Of a DNA stretch of 5,866 bases, positions 1 through 5,866 are shown piece by piece. How positions within the stretch are numbered: position 1 is the first letter of the stretch; each line of letters opens with the position of its first letter. The DNA is from Propionibacteriaceae bacterium. GTDB lineage: Bacteria > Actinomycetota > Actinomycetes > Propionibacteriales > Propionibacteriaceae. Made by a program: the position numbers and the translations under genes. Under the pieces are notes generated by a model. The model worked only from the letters and a program-made list of their open reading frames with translations. It did not search any database and was not told the DNA's origin. Location of the stretch: assembly GCA_003451975.1 (NCBI GenBank), contig DMIX01000294.1:1-5866 (forward strand), written 5' to 3'.

Positions 1-2244
1 CTCGCAGCGTCCACCCTTCACGTTGAACGAGAACCGGCCAGGTTGATAACCGCGAACCTTGGCCTCGGGCGTTTCAGCGAAGAGCTTGCGAATGCGGTCG
101 AAGACGCCGGTGTAGGTGGCCGGGTTGGACCGCGGGGTGCGACCGATGGGCGACTGATCGACATGGATGCTCTTGTCGATGTTCTCGGTGCCGGTGATCG
201 ACCGATGATGCCCAGGCACTTCTTTGGCCGAGTACAACTTCTTGGCCAAGGCCGGATACAGGATGCCGTTGACGAGGGAGGACTTCCCCGAGCCGGATAC
301 TCCGGTGACAGCGATGAACCTGCCCAACGGGAAGCGAACGGTGATGTCGCACAGGTTGTTCTCCCGGGCACCGACCACGGTAATGGCCTGGCCGTTGCCG
401 TCGCGGCGCCGCTGCGGCATCGGAATGCGGCGTTGCCCCGACAGGTAGGCGCCGGTCAACGATGTCGGATGACCGAGCAGTTCCGACACCGGGCCGGAGA
501 CCACCACCTCACCACCATGCTCACCGGCCCCTGGGCCGATGTCGACGGCCCAATCCGCGGCCCGAATCGTGTCCTCGTCGTGCTCCACCACGATGAGGGT
601 GTTGCCTAAGGACTTCAGCCGCAACAGGGTTTCGATCAACCGGTGATTGTCGCGCTGGTGCAGTCCGATGGACGGCTCGTCCAACACGTAGAGCACTCCC
701 ACCAGACCGGACCCGATCTGGGTGGCCAGCCGAATGCGCTGCGCCTCGCCACCGGACAGACTGCCGGCCGTGCGTGACAGCGTCAGATAGTCCAAGCCGA
801 CGTCCAGCAGGAAGGTGATCCGTTCGTTGATCTCCTTCACCAGCCGTTCGGCGATTCGCGCCTCGCGCTCGGCCAGCCGCAGTTCGCGCATGAACACTGC
901 CAGCTCGGCGATGCTGAGATTCGCGACTTCGGCGATGTTCTTGCCGCCGACACTCACCGCCAGCGAAGCGGGCTTCAGCCGTGCCCCGTGACAGGTCAGA
1001 CAGGGCACTTCGCGCATGTAGCCGGCGAATCGCTCCCGTGCGTTGTCGGATTCGGCCTCGGCGTGGCGGCGCCGCACATAGGGAAGGGCTCCTTCGAACT
1101 TGGCTCGGTAGGTGTGTTCGCGACCGTGCCGCGATCGGGCATGGACGGTCACCTTGTCCGGAACCCCCATCAACAGCAACTGCTGGATGCGACCAGGAAG
1201 ACTCTCCCAAGGAGTGTCGACGCTGAACCCCTCCTGCTCGGCAAGCGCCTGAAAGATGTTCTGGAAGAAGCCGGCCACATAGGGCGTGGTCCAGATCGCG
1301 ATCGCACCGGCAGCGAGGCTCTTGGTGACATCAGGCACCACCAGCTCGGCGTCCACCTCCATGCGGGTACCCAGCCCGGAGCAGGCCGGGCAGGCACCCC
1401 AAGGAGCGTTGAAAGAGAACTGCCGCGGTTCGAGTTCTTCGATGGCGACATCGTGACCGTTCGGGCAGGCCAGACGCTCGGAGAAGCCCCGTTCGCGTTG
1501 CGGTTCGGACGGATCGCGATCCACGAAATCGATGGTGAGCACCCCCGAGGCGAGCCGAAGCGCGGTTTCCACAGAGTCGGTCAATCGTTGCTTGACCGAC
1601 GGTTTGGCGGCGAGACGATCCACGATGACGTCGATGGAATGCTTGCGCTGCTTGTCCAGCGCAGGTGGCTCTAGCAGTTGGTACAGCTCCCCGTCGACCC
1701 GGGCTCGCGAAAAGCCTTGCGCGGCGAGTTGGCGGAACAGGTCCACATACTCGCCTTTGCGCCCTCGTACCACCGGAGCCAGGATCTGAAACCGCGTCCC
1801 TTCGGGAAGTTCCAGCAGCCGGTCGGTGATCTGTTGCGGGCTCTGCTTGCTGATCCGTTCGCCACACTCCACACAATGAGGCTGACCGGCCCGGGCGAAC
1901 AGCAACCGCAGATAGTCGTAGATCTCGGTGATGGTTCCCACGGTCGAGCGCGGATTGCGGCTGGTCGACTTCTGGTCGATGGAGACCGCCGGCGACAGGC
2001 CCTCAATGAAGTCGACCTCGGGTTTGTCCATCTGGCCGAGGAACTGCCGCGCGTAAGCAGAAAGGCTCTCGACATAGCGGCGCTGGCCCTCAGCGAAGAT
2101 GGTGTCGAAGGCCAGGCTCGACTTTCCCGAACCCGACAGCCCGGTGAATACGATCAGTGAATCCCTGGGCAGGTCCAGATTGAGATTTCGCAGATTGTGC
2201 TCGCGGGCACCCCGAACGATCAAGCGGTCAGACACGTAGGCCAT
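1..2244 (-). CDS. uvrA: UvrA, excinuclease ABC subunit A (C-terminus cut by window edge)
   Basis: UvrA is the dimeric ABC-type ATPase that finds DNA lesions and loads UvrB in cytoplasmic nucleotide excision repair. The frame is open for 748 codons and leaves the window at codon 748, in the conserved GGRCE that opens the second zinc finger; roughly 200 residues (zinc finger, second ABC signature, second Walker B) lie outside. Visible from the ATG: Walker A GLSGSGKS at residues 35-42, a CxxC at 124-127, a zinc module with C260, H264, C285 and C288, ABC signature LSGGEAQ at 496-502, Walker B ending LDEP at 521-524, H-loop H555, and the second Walker A GVSGSGKS at 648-655. There is no frameshift. 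The ATG at 2244 has no Shine-Dalgarno sequence and sits inside a probable -10 element. GTG at 2235 (V-S-D-R-L-I-V-R-G) aligns better with the usual actinobacterial N-terminus (M-A-D-R-L-I-V) and is probably the true, leaderless start. The gene is divergent from the MDMPI-family gene. Confidence 0.98.
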   Translation of the reverse strand, partial: MAYVSDRLIVRGAREHNLRNLNLDLPRDSLIVFTGLSGSGKSSLAFDTIFAEGQRRYVESLSAYARQFLGQMDKPEVDFIEGLSPAVSIDQKSTSRNPRSTVGTITEIYDYLRLLFARAGQPHCVECGERISKQSPQQITDRLLELPEGTRFQILAPVVRGRKGEYVDLFRQLAAQGFSRARVDGELYQLLEPPALDKQRKHSIDVIVDRLAAKPSVKQRLTDSVETALRLASGVLTIDFVDRDPSEPQRERGFSERLACPNGHDVAIEELEPRQFSFNAPWGACPACSGLGTRMEVDAELVVPDVTKSLAAGAIAIWTTPYVAGFFQNIFQALAEQEGFSVDTPWESLPGRIQQLLLMGVPDKVTVHARSRHGREHTYRAKFEGALPYVRRRHAEAESDNARERFAGYMREVPCLTCHGARLKPASLAVSVGGKNIAEVANLSIAELAVFMRELRLAEREARIAERLVKEINERITFLLDVGLDYLTLSRTAGSLSGGEAQRIRLATQIGSGLVGVLYVLDEPSIGLHQRDNHRLIETLLRLKSLGNTLIVVEHDEDTIRAADWAVDIGPGAGEHGGEVVVSGPVSELLGHPTSLTGAYLSGQRRIPMPQRRRDGNGQAITVVGARENNLCDITVRFPLGRFIAVTGVSGSGKSSLVNGILYPALAKKLYSAKEVPGHHRSITGTENIDKSIHVDQSPIGRTPRSNPATYTGVFDRIRKLFAETPEAKVRGYQPGRFSFNVKGGRCE

Positions 2245-2265
2245 GGTAGATCGTGACTCTGACAC
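2243..2265 (-). promoter_or_regulatory. Putative RecA-NDp / PafBC-type DNA-damage promoter of uvrA
   Basis: Read on the minus strand, bases 2265-2257 are gTGTCAgag, then exactly 8 bases, then TACCAT at 2248-2243. The published actinobacterial RecA-independent damage promoter is tTGTCRgtg-N8-TAnnnT, recognised through the activator PafBC. The strong TGTCR core is exact, 7 of 9 upstream bases match, the N8 spacing is exact and the -10 fits. The -10 ends 7 bases before the GTG at 2235, the spacing expected if transcription starts on that codon. No TTGACA-like -35 is present at 17-18 bases, as is typical for this promoter class. Binding and damage induction are inferred from the match. Confidence 0.72.
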
Positions 2266-2271
2266 TGCGTT

Positions 2272-2290
2272 CTCAGGGATTGGCTCTGAG
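2272..2290. repeat. Short inverted repeat in the divergent promoter region
   Basis: CTCAG at 2272-2276 and CTGAG at 2286-2290 form a 5-base inverted repeat with a 9-base gap, overlapping the predicted -35 of the MDMPI-family gene. CTCTGA also occurs as a direct repeat at 2257-2262 and 2284-2289, 27 bases apart. This could be an operator for an unknown regulator, but repeats this short can arise by chance. Confidence 0.25.
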
Positions 2291-2309
2291 GCACATATGG
2301 CCCTAGGTT
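2280..2309 (+). promoter_or_regulatory. Putative leaderless promoter of the MDMPI-family gene
   Basis: TTGGCT at 2280-2285 (4 of 6 to TTGACA), an 18-base spacer and TAGGTT at 2304-2309 (fits TAnnnT) make a plausible housekeeping-type promoter. The -10 ends 7 bases before the ATG at 2317, so transcription would start at or next to the A of the start codon. That fits the lack of a convincing Shine-Dalgarno sequence. Leaderless mRNAs are common in Actinobacteria. Confidence 0.5.
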
Positions 2310-2316
2310 TGCCTAC

Positions 2317-3027
2317 ATGGTTGTGAACCTGGGGTCGGTCCCGGTGGCTGAAATCCACCGCTGGAAGACCGAAGCGACCCAACGGTTGCTCGGCTCCACC
2401 ATCGGTTTCACCGAAGAGCAGTGGCATCAGGCGGCCGGTGTTCCAGGGTGGACACGTGCCCATGTCGCTACCCACCTGGCCCGCAATGCCGACTACCTGC
2501 GCACCGTGCTGGTGGCGGCACAGGCCGGACTCAGCCAGCCGGAGTTGCCCAGCCAGCGGGAACGTCGCAATGAGCTGGAGTTGGGTGCCGATCGTCCCGG
2601 CCTGGAGCTGCAGATCGATCTGGATGCCTCCTGCGGCGCGTTGCAGAGCACCATTGAGGCCACCACTGATTGGACGCCGCAGGTTCGCCTCAACGGCGCC
2701 GAGTTGCCGCTGTCGGCCGTACCGCTGGTGCGGCTGCACGAGGTCTGCGTGCACCATCTCGATCTTGCCTGCGGTGTCAGCGCCGATGATCTAGCGGCCG
2801 ATGCTGCCGAATGGCTGTTGCGCTGGGTGCTGTTCCGGCTCGAGGACGCTGACATCCCGCGTCTGAAGGTCATCGGGGACTCAATTCAAGCCGTCGTGGG
2901 CACCGGCCCGGACCAACCTCACGAGGTGCATGCTCACGACGCTCGGCTGTGGGCCTGGCTCAGCGGTCGCGCCGCACCAGCGTCGGTCAACGGTGCCGAG
3001 AACCTGCGGCTACCGCTCCTCGGCTGA
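2317..3027 (+). CDS. DinB / maleylpyruvate isomerase family, mycothiol-dependent-type enzyme
   Basis: This 236-residue cytosolic protein has the architecture of the MDMPI family: an N-terminal DinB-like four-helix bundle (about residues 8-155) and a small C-terminal domain. The N-terminal family signature is visible as [17 protein letters not shown] (43-59), and the second metal motif is [12 protein letters not shown] (139-150). H53, E142 and H146 match in order and near-identical spacing the zinc ligands H52, E144 and H148 of the Corynebacterium glutamicum mycothiol-dependent maleylpyruvate isomerase. R218 in the C-terminal WAWLSGR segment may correspond to its catalytic arginine. The metal site therefore looks intact. 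The family uses mycothiol as cofactor or co-substrate in isomerisation, transfer or detoxification reactions. No gentisate-pathway gene is nearby, so the substrate is unknown and a true maleylpyruvate isomerase role is doubtful. The ATG is favoured because a -10 element lies at leaderless distance. It is divergent from uvrA, and its 3' end overlaps the convergent terC-like gene by 18 bases. Confidence 0.88.
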   Translation: MVVNLGSVPVAEIHRWKTEATQRLLGSTIGFTEEQWHQAAGVPGWTRAHVATHLARNADYLRTVLVAAQAGLSQPELPSQRERRNELELGADRPGLELQIDLDASCGALQSTIEATTDWTPQVRLNGAELPLSAVPLVRLHEVCVHHLDLACGVSADDLAADAAEWLLRWVLFRLEDADIPRLKVIGDSIQAVVGTGPDQPHEVHAHDARLWAWLSGRAAPASVNGAENLRLPLLG

Positions 3028-3984
3028 ATCCGACCGGCGCGAAGCCCACAGACTCGCCACCGTAGTGACGGCCAACACCACGACGATCACGACCAGCGAC
3101 ACCCAGATCGGCATCTCGCCCTCGGGACCCAACCACCAGGTGAAGCCGAAGGGGCGCAGGAACTCCAGGATCATCTTGATTCCGATGAAGCCCAGAATCA
3201 CCGCCAGCCCCACCGACAGGTACACCAGTCGATCCAGCAGCCCGCCGATCATGAAGTAGAGCTGACGCAGCCCCATCAAGGCGAAGACATTCGCCGTGAA
3301 CACCAGGTACGGCTCCTGGGTGACGCCGAAAATGGCCGGGATCGAATCCAGCGCGAACAGCAGGTCGGTGCTGCCGAGAGCCACCACCACGATGAGCATC
3401 GGTGTCACCAATCGACGACCGTCCAGCCGCACGGTCATCGCCGTGCCGTGATACTCAGCAGTGGCTGGGAAGGTTGCACGCACCCAGCGCAAGACCGCAT
3501 TCTCGGTGAACTCCTCCTCATCTGAGCGCCGATAGTCCAGGTACAGCTTGATCGCGGTGTAGATCAAGAAGCCGCCGAAGACCAGGAAGGCCCAAGAGAA
3601 CGCTGAGATGAAGGCTGCCCCCAGACCGATGAAGATGCCGCGAAACACCAGCGCCAACATGATGCCCACCATCAGCGCAAACTGTTGAAGGTCACGCGGC
3701 ACACTGAGCTTGGCCATGATCACAACGAAGATGAACAGGTTGTCCACGCTCAGGCTGTATTCGATGAGCCAGCCGGTGTAGTACTGGCCCGAATACACCG
3801 GGCCCCAGAGCATCCACACGATCAGTCCGAAGATCACGCCCAGGCCGACGAAGACCATGATCGCGATTCCGGCCTCCTTCAGCGAAGGCACGTGTGGCCG
3901 ACGGCCGATGATGAACAGGTCGACCACCAAAGCCACGGCCAACACAGCGATCGTGATCATCCACACCGTGGTGGAAACGTGCAT
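3010..3984 (-). CDS. TerC/Alx-family integral membrane protein, probable divalent metal (Mn) exporter
   Basis: This 324-residue protein is almost entirely hydrophobic, with about nine membrane segments (near residues 6-27, 38-60, 70-90, 102-123, 126-148, 192-212, 224-247, 252-275 and 292-314) and a charged cytoplasmic loop at about 150-190. Two family hallmarks carry membrane acidic residues: EYSLSVDNLFIF (E75, D81, N82) and STDLLFALDSIPAIFG (D207, D213). The length fits the Alx-like branch (E. coli Alx is about 320 residues). Family members export manganese or related metals, or protect against tellurite; Mn export is the inference here. The ATG at 3984 is well supported by GAAAGG seven bases upstream. 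The gene follows uvrB on the same strand after 88 bases. That spacer contains no TA dinucleotide, so it holds no TAnnnT -10, and transcription probably comes from uvrB or from a promoter inside it. Its last 18 bases overlap the tail of the opposing MDMPI-family gene. Confidence 0.93.
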   Translation of the reverse strand: MHVSTTVWMITIAVLAVALVVDLFIIGRRPHVPSLKEAGIAIMVFVGLGVIFGLIVWMLWGPVYSGQYYTGWLIEYSLSVDNLFIFVVIMAKLSVPRDLQQFALMVGIMLALVFRGIFIGLGAAFISAFSWAFLVFGGFLIYTAIKLYLDYRRSDEEEFTENAVLRWVRATFPATAEYHGTAMTVRLDGRRLVTPMLIVVVALGSTDLLFALDSIPAIFGVTQEPYLVFTANVFALMGLRQLYFMIGGLLDRLVYLSVGLAVILGFIGIKMILEFLRPFGFTWWLGPEGEMPIWVSLVVIVVVLAVTTVASLWASRRSDSAEER

Positions 3985-3991
3985 GGGCTGA

Positions 3992-3997
3992 CCTTTC
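3992..3997 (-). promoter_or_regulatory. Ribosome binding site of the terC-like gene
   Basis: Read on the minus strand the bases are GAAAGG, separated by seven bases from the ATG at 3984. This is the only strong Shine-Dalgarno sequence in front of a start in the window and fixes the terC-like start. It contrasts with the two leaderless-looking genes to the left and fits translation from a longer, probably uvrB-linked transcript. Confidence 0.75.
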
Positions 3998-4041
3998 GTG
4001 CCGCGCGGTCGGTTCAGGGGGCAGCGTGTTGGTGCCCATTC

Positions 4042-4063
4042 TCGCAGCAGCGAGGCGCTGCGA
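4042..4063 (-). other. Small hairpin between uvrB and the terC-like gene, possible weak terminator or processing site
   Basis: TCGCAGC at 4042-4048 pairs with GCTGCGA at 4057-4063 (7-base stem, 8-base loop). An alternative pairing, 4047-4052 with 4056-4061, gives a 6-base stem with a 3-base loop. It lies 10 bases after the uvrB stop. No run of T follows in the direction of transcription, so it is not a standard intrinsic terminator. It could attenuate, stabilise an upstream 3' end, or mean nothing. The rest of the 88-base spacer shows no other structure apart from the ribosome binding site. Confidence 0.3.
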
Positions 4064-4072
4064 CGAACCGGC

Positions 4073-5866
4073 TCAGGCGGTCGCAGCCAGCAACTGTCGT
4101 AGCGTCTTCTTCAAGTCGGCGATCTCGTCGCGCAGGCGGGCTGCCAGTTCGAACTGCAGGTCGGCCGCGGCGGCGTGCATCTGCTCGGTGAGTTCGCTGA
4201 TCAGTTTCGCCAACTCCGGCGCCGGCATGTCGCCCAGATCGCGACTCTTGGTGCCATCGTCGGTGAAGGGCACCGGCGATCCGGTCGATTTCGGGGACGC
4301 CCCTGCCTTGTTCACCAGCGCCGCCGTGTCGGCATCCTCGCGGGCGAGCAGGTCGGTGAGATCGGCGATCTTCTTGCGCAGTGGCTGCGGATCGACGCCA
4401 TGTGCGGTGTTGTACGCGACTTGCTTGGCGCGCCGTCGGTTCGTCTCGTCGATGGCCGCCGCCATCGACGGAGTGATCTGGTCGGCGTACATGTGCACCT
4501 GGCCCTCCACATTTCGGGCAGCACGGCCAATGGTCTGGATCAGCGATCGCTCTGAGCGAAGGAATCCTTCCTTGTCCGCGTCCAGAATCGAGACCAGGCT
4601 TACTTCGGGCAGGTCCAGACCTTCCCGCAGCAGGTTGATGCCCACCAGCACATCGAACATTCCCAACCGCAACTCGCGCAGCAGTTCGATCCGACGCAGC
4701 GTGTCGACCTCGGAGTGCAGGTAGCGGGTTCGTACGCCGTTCTCCAGCAGATAGTCGGTCAAGTCCTCGGCCATCTTCTTGGTCAGTGTGGTGACCAGCA
4801 CACGCTGGTCGGCCTCGGCGCGCAGGCGGATCTCGGCCATCAGATCGTCGATCTGTCCCTTGGACGGTTTCAGCACAATCTCGGGATCGACCAACCCGGT
4901 GGGCCGGATCAACTGTTCGACGATCCCGTCTGCTTTGGCCATCTCGTACGGACCGGGGGTCGCCGACAGGTAGACCGTTTGACCGATGCGGTCCACGAAC
5001 TCCTCCCAGCGCAGGGGACGGTTGTCCATCGCCGAGGGCAACCGGAAGCCGTGTTCGACCAGGGTACGTTTGCGCGACATGTCGCCCTCGTACATGCCCC
5101 CGATCTGCGGCACCGTGACATGGGACTCGTCAATCACCAGTAGGAAGTCCTCGGCGAAGTAGTCCAGCAGACAGTTGGGCGCACTCCCCTGCCCACGACC
5201 GTCGATATGCCGGGAGTAATTCTCGATGCCAGAGCAGGTGCCGATCTGGCGCATCATCTCGATGTCGTAGCTGGTGCGCATCCGGAGCCGCTGCGCCTCC
5301 AGCAGTTTGTTCGCCGCGGTGAGTTCGGCGAGCCGACCTTCGAGTTCGGCCTCGATGTCGCCGATCGCTCGCTCCATGCGCTCCGGTCCGGCCACGTAGT
5401 GCGACGCGGGAAAGATGTAGATCTCGGTGTCGGTACTGAGCACCTCACCGCTGACCGGATGCAAGGTCGACAGTGCCTCGATCTCGTCGCCGAAGAGCTC
5501 GATGCGCACGGCATGTTCCTCGTACATGGGGAACACCTCGACGGTGTCGCCGCGCACCCGAAAGGTACCGCGGGTGGCGGCCACGTCATTGCGCGCATAT
5601 TGGATGTCGACCAGCCGTCGCAGCAGCGAGTCGCGATCATGTTGTTCACCGACCCGCAGCCGAATCATCCGATCCACGTACTCCTGCGGAGTGCCTAGAC
5701 CATAGATCGCCGAGACCGTCGCGACCACGATCACGTCACGGCGGGTGAGCAGGGAGTTCGTCGCCGAGTGACGAAGCCGTTCTACCTCCTCGTTCAGCGA
5801 GGAGTCCTTCTCGATGTAGGTATCGGTCTGCGGCACATAGGCCTCGGGTTGGTAGTAGTCGTAGTA
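4073..5866 (-). CDS. uvrB: UvrB, excinuclease ABC subunit B (N-terminus cut by window edge)
   Basis: UvrB is the damage-verifying helicase-like subunit that receives DNA from UvrA and recruits UvrC. 597 residues plus the TGA at 4075-4073 are visible. The frame is open to the right edge, where the first residues, [12 protein letters not shown], match E. coli UvrB from about Y92. So roughly 90-100 residues, including Walker A, are outside. In the visible fragment: the beta-hairpin tyrosines at 1, 2, 4, 5 and 10, with Tyr at 17 where E. coli has F108; helicase motif II DESH at 246-249; motif III SATPG at 301-305; motif [16 protein letters not shown] at 409-423; motif [11 protein letters not shown] at 444-452; then a variable acidic/Ser-rich linker and a C-terminal UVR coiled coil at about 550-590 that binds UvrC. 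All key motifs are intact. A GTG at 5836 is internal and not the start. Promoter and start codon are outside the window. The terC-like gene follows 88 bases downstream. Confidence 0.98.
   Translation of the reverse strand, partial: YYDYYQPEAYVPQTDTYIEKDSSLNEEVERLRHSATNSLLTRRDVIVVATVSAIYGLGTPQEYVDRMIRLRVGEQHDRDSLLRRLVDIQYARNDVAATRGTFRVRGDTVEVFPMYEEHAVRIELFGDEIEALSTLHPVSGEVLSTDTEIYIFPASHYVAGPERMERAIGDIEAELEGRLAELTAANKLLEAQRLRMRTSYDIEMMRQIGTCSGIENYSRHIDGRGQGSAPNCLLDYFAEDFLLVIDESHVTVPQIGGMYEGDMSRKRTLVEHGFRLPSAMDNRPLRWEEFVDRIGQTVYLSATPGPYEMAKADGIVEQLIRPTGLVDPEIVLKPSKGQIDDLMAEIRLRAEADQRVLVTTLTKKMAEDLTDYLLENGVRTRYLHSEVDTLRRIELLRELRLGMFDVLVGINLLREGLDLPEVSLVSILDADKEGFLRSERSLIQTIGRAARNVEGQVHMYADQITPSMAAAIDETNRRRAKQVAYNTAHGVDPQPLRKKIADLTDLLAREDADTAALVNKAGASPKSTGSPVPFTDDGTKSRDLGDMPAPELAKLISELTEQMHAAAADLQFELAARLRDEIADLKKTLRQLLAATA

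Noticed and set aside
988..1674. Long plus-strand open frame (228 codons), and a similar one at 43-609
   Set aside because: Both lie wholly antisense to the intact uvrA frame, have no recognisable domains, and are the usual shadow frames of a GC-rich gene.
2165..2179. Shared string GGCAGGTCCAGA in uvrA (near 2170) and uvrB (near 4610)
   Set aside because: It encodes the common peptide LDLP in both genes and is explained by protein sequence and codon bias, not by a DNA repeat.
1..2244. Possible frameshift in uvrA because many short frames appear in the region
   Set aside because: Reading the minus strand from 2244 to 1 gives one unbroken 748-codon frame with every expected motif in order.
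2261..2272. Possible LexA (SOS) box GACA-N4-GTTC in the uvrA spacer
   Set aside because: Against the actinobacterial consensus TCGAAC-N4-GTTCGA only the GTTC half is good; the left half and both outer pairs mismatch, so it is too weak to call.
3985..4072. yybP-ykoY (manganese) riboswitch ahead of the terC-like gene
   Set aside because: Such riboswitches often precede TerC/Alx genes, but the spacer is only 88 bases and I see none of the conserved motif or its stem arrangement.
5834..5836. GTG as the start of uvrB
   Set aside because: The frame continues upstream to the window edge with conserved UvrB residues ([10 protein letters not shown]), so this is an internal valine.

Overview
This window is an ordinary-looking chromosomal segment of a high-GC Gram-positive bacterium (Actinobacteria). 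Three things point there: the GC-rich coding bias, the close resemblance of both Uvr proteins to the actinobacterial type (from memory of the Mycobacterium tuberculosis proteins), and a gene of the mycothiol-dependent DinB/maleylpyruvate isomerase family, mycothiol being an actinobacterial thiol. I cannot place it below class level. No mobile element, CRISPR array, tRNA or rRNA is visible, and almost the whole window is coding.

Layout, left to right. Positions 1-2244, minus strand: the first 748 codons of uvrA, running off the left edge. Positions 2245-2316: a 72-base divergent promoter region. Positions 2317-3027, plus strand: a DinB/MDMPI-family protein. Its last 18 bases overlap the tail of the next gene. 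Positions 3010-3984, minus strand: a TerC/Alx-family membrane protein. Positions 3985-4072: an 88-base spacer with a good ribosome binding site and a small hairpin. Positions 4073-5866, minus strand: uvrB, lacking its N-terminus beyond the right edge.

Functionally, UvrA and UvrB are the damage-recognition and damage-verification parts of nucleotide excision repair. The TerC-like protein probably exports a divalent metal such as manganese and probably shares transcripts with uvrB. The MDMPI-family protein probably performs a metal- and thiol-dependent transfer or isomerisation on an unknown substrate.

The most informative non-coding signal is in front of uvrA. Minus-strand bases 2265-2243 match the actinobacterial RecA-independent DNA-damage promoter (RecA-NDp, bound by PafBC) with exact spacing and an intact TAnnnT. 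This implies LexA-independent damage induction of uvrA. It also implies a leaderless transcript starting at the GTG at 2235, not the upstream ATG at 2244, which lies inside the -10 element. The divergent MDMPI gene also appears leaderless. I see no convincing undescribed system here; the regulatory architecture is the part worth a second look.
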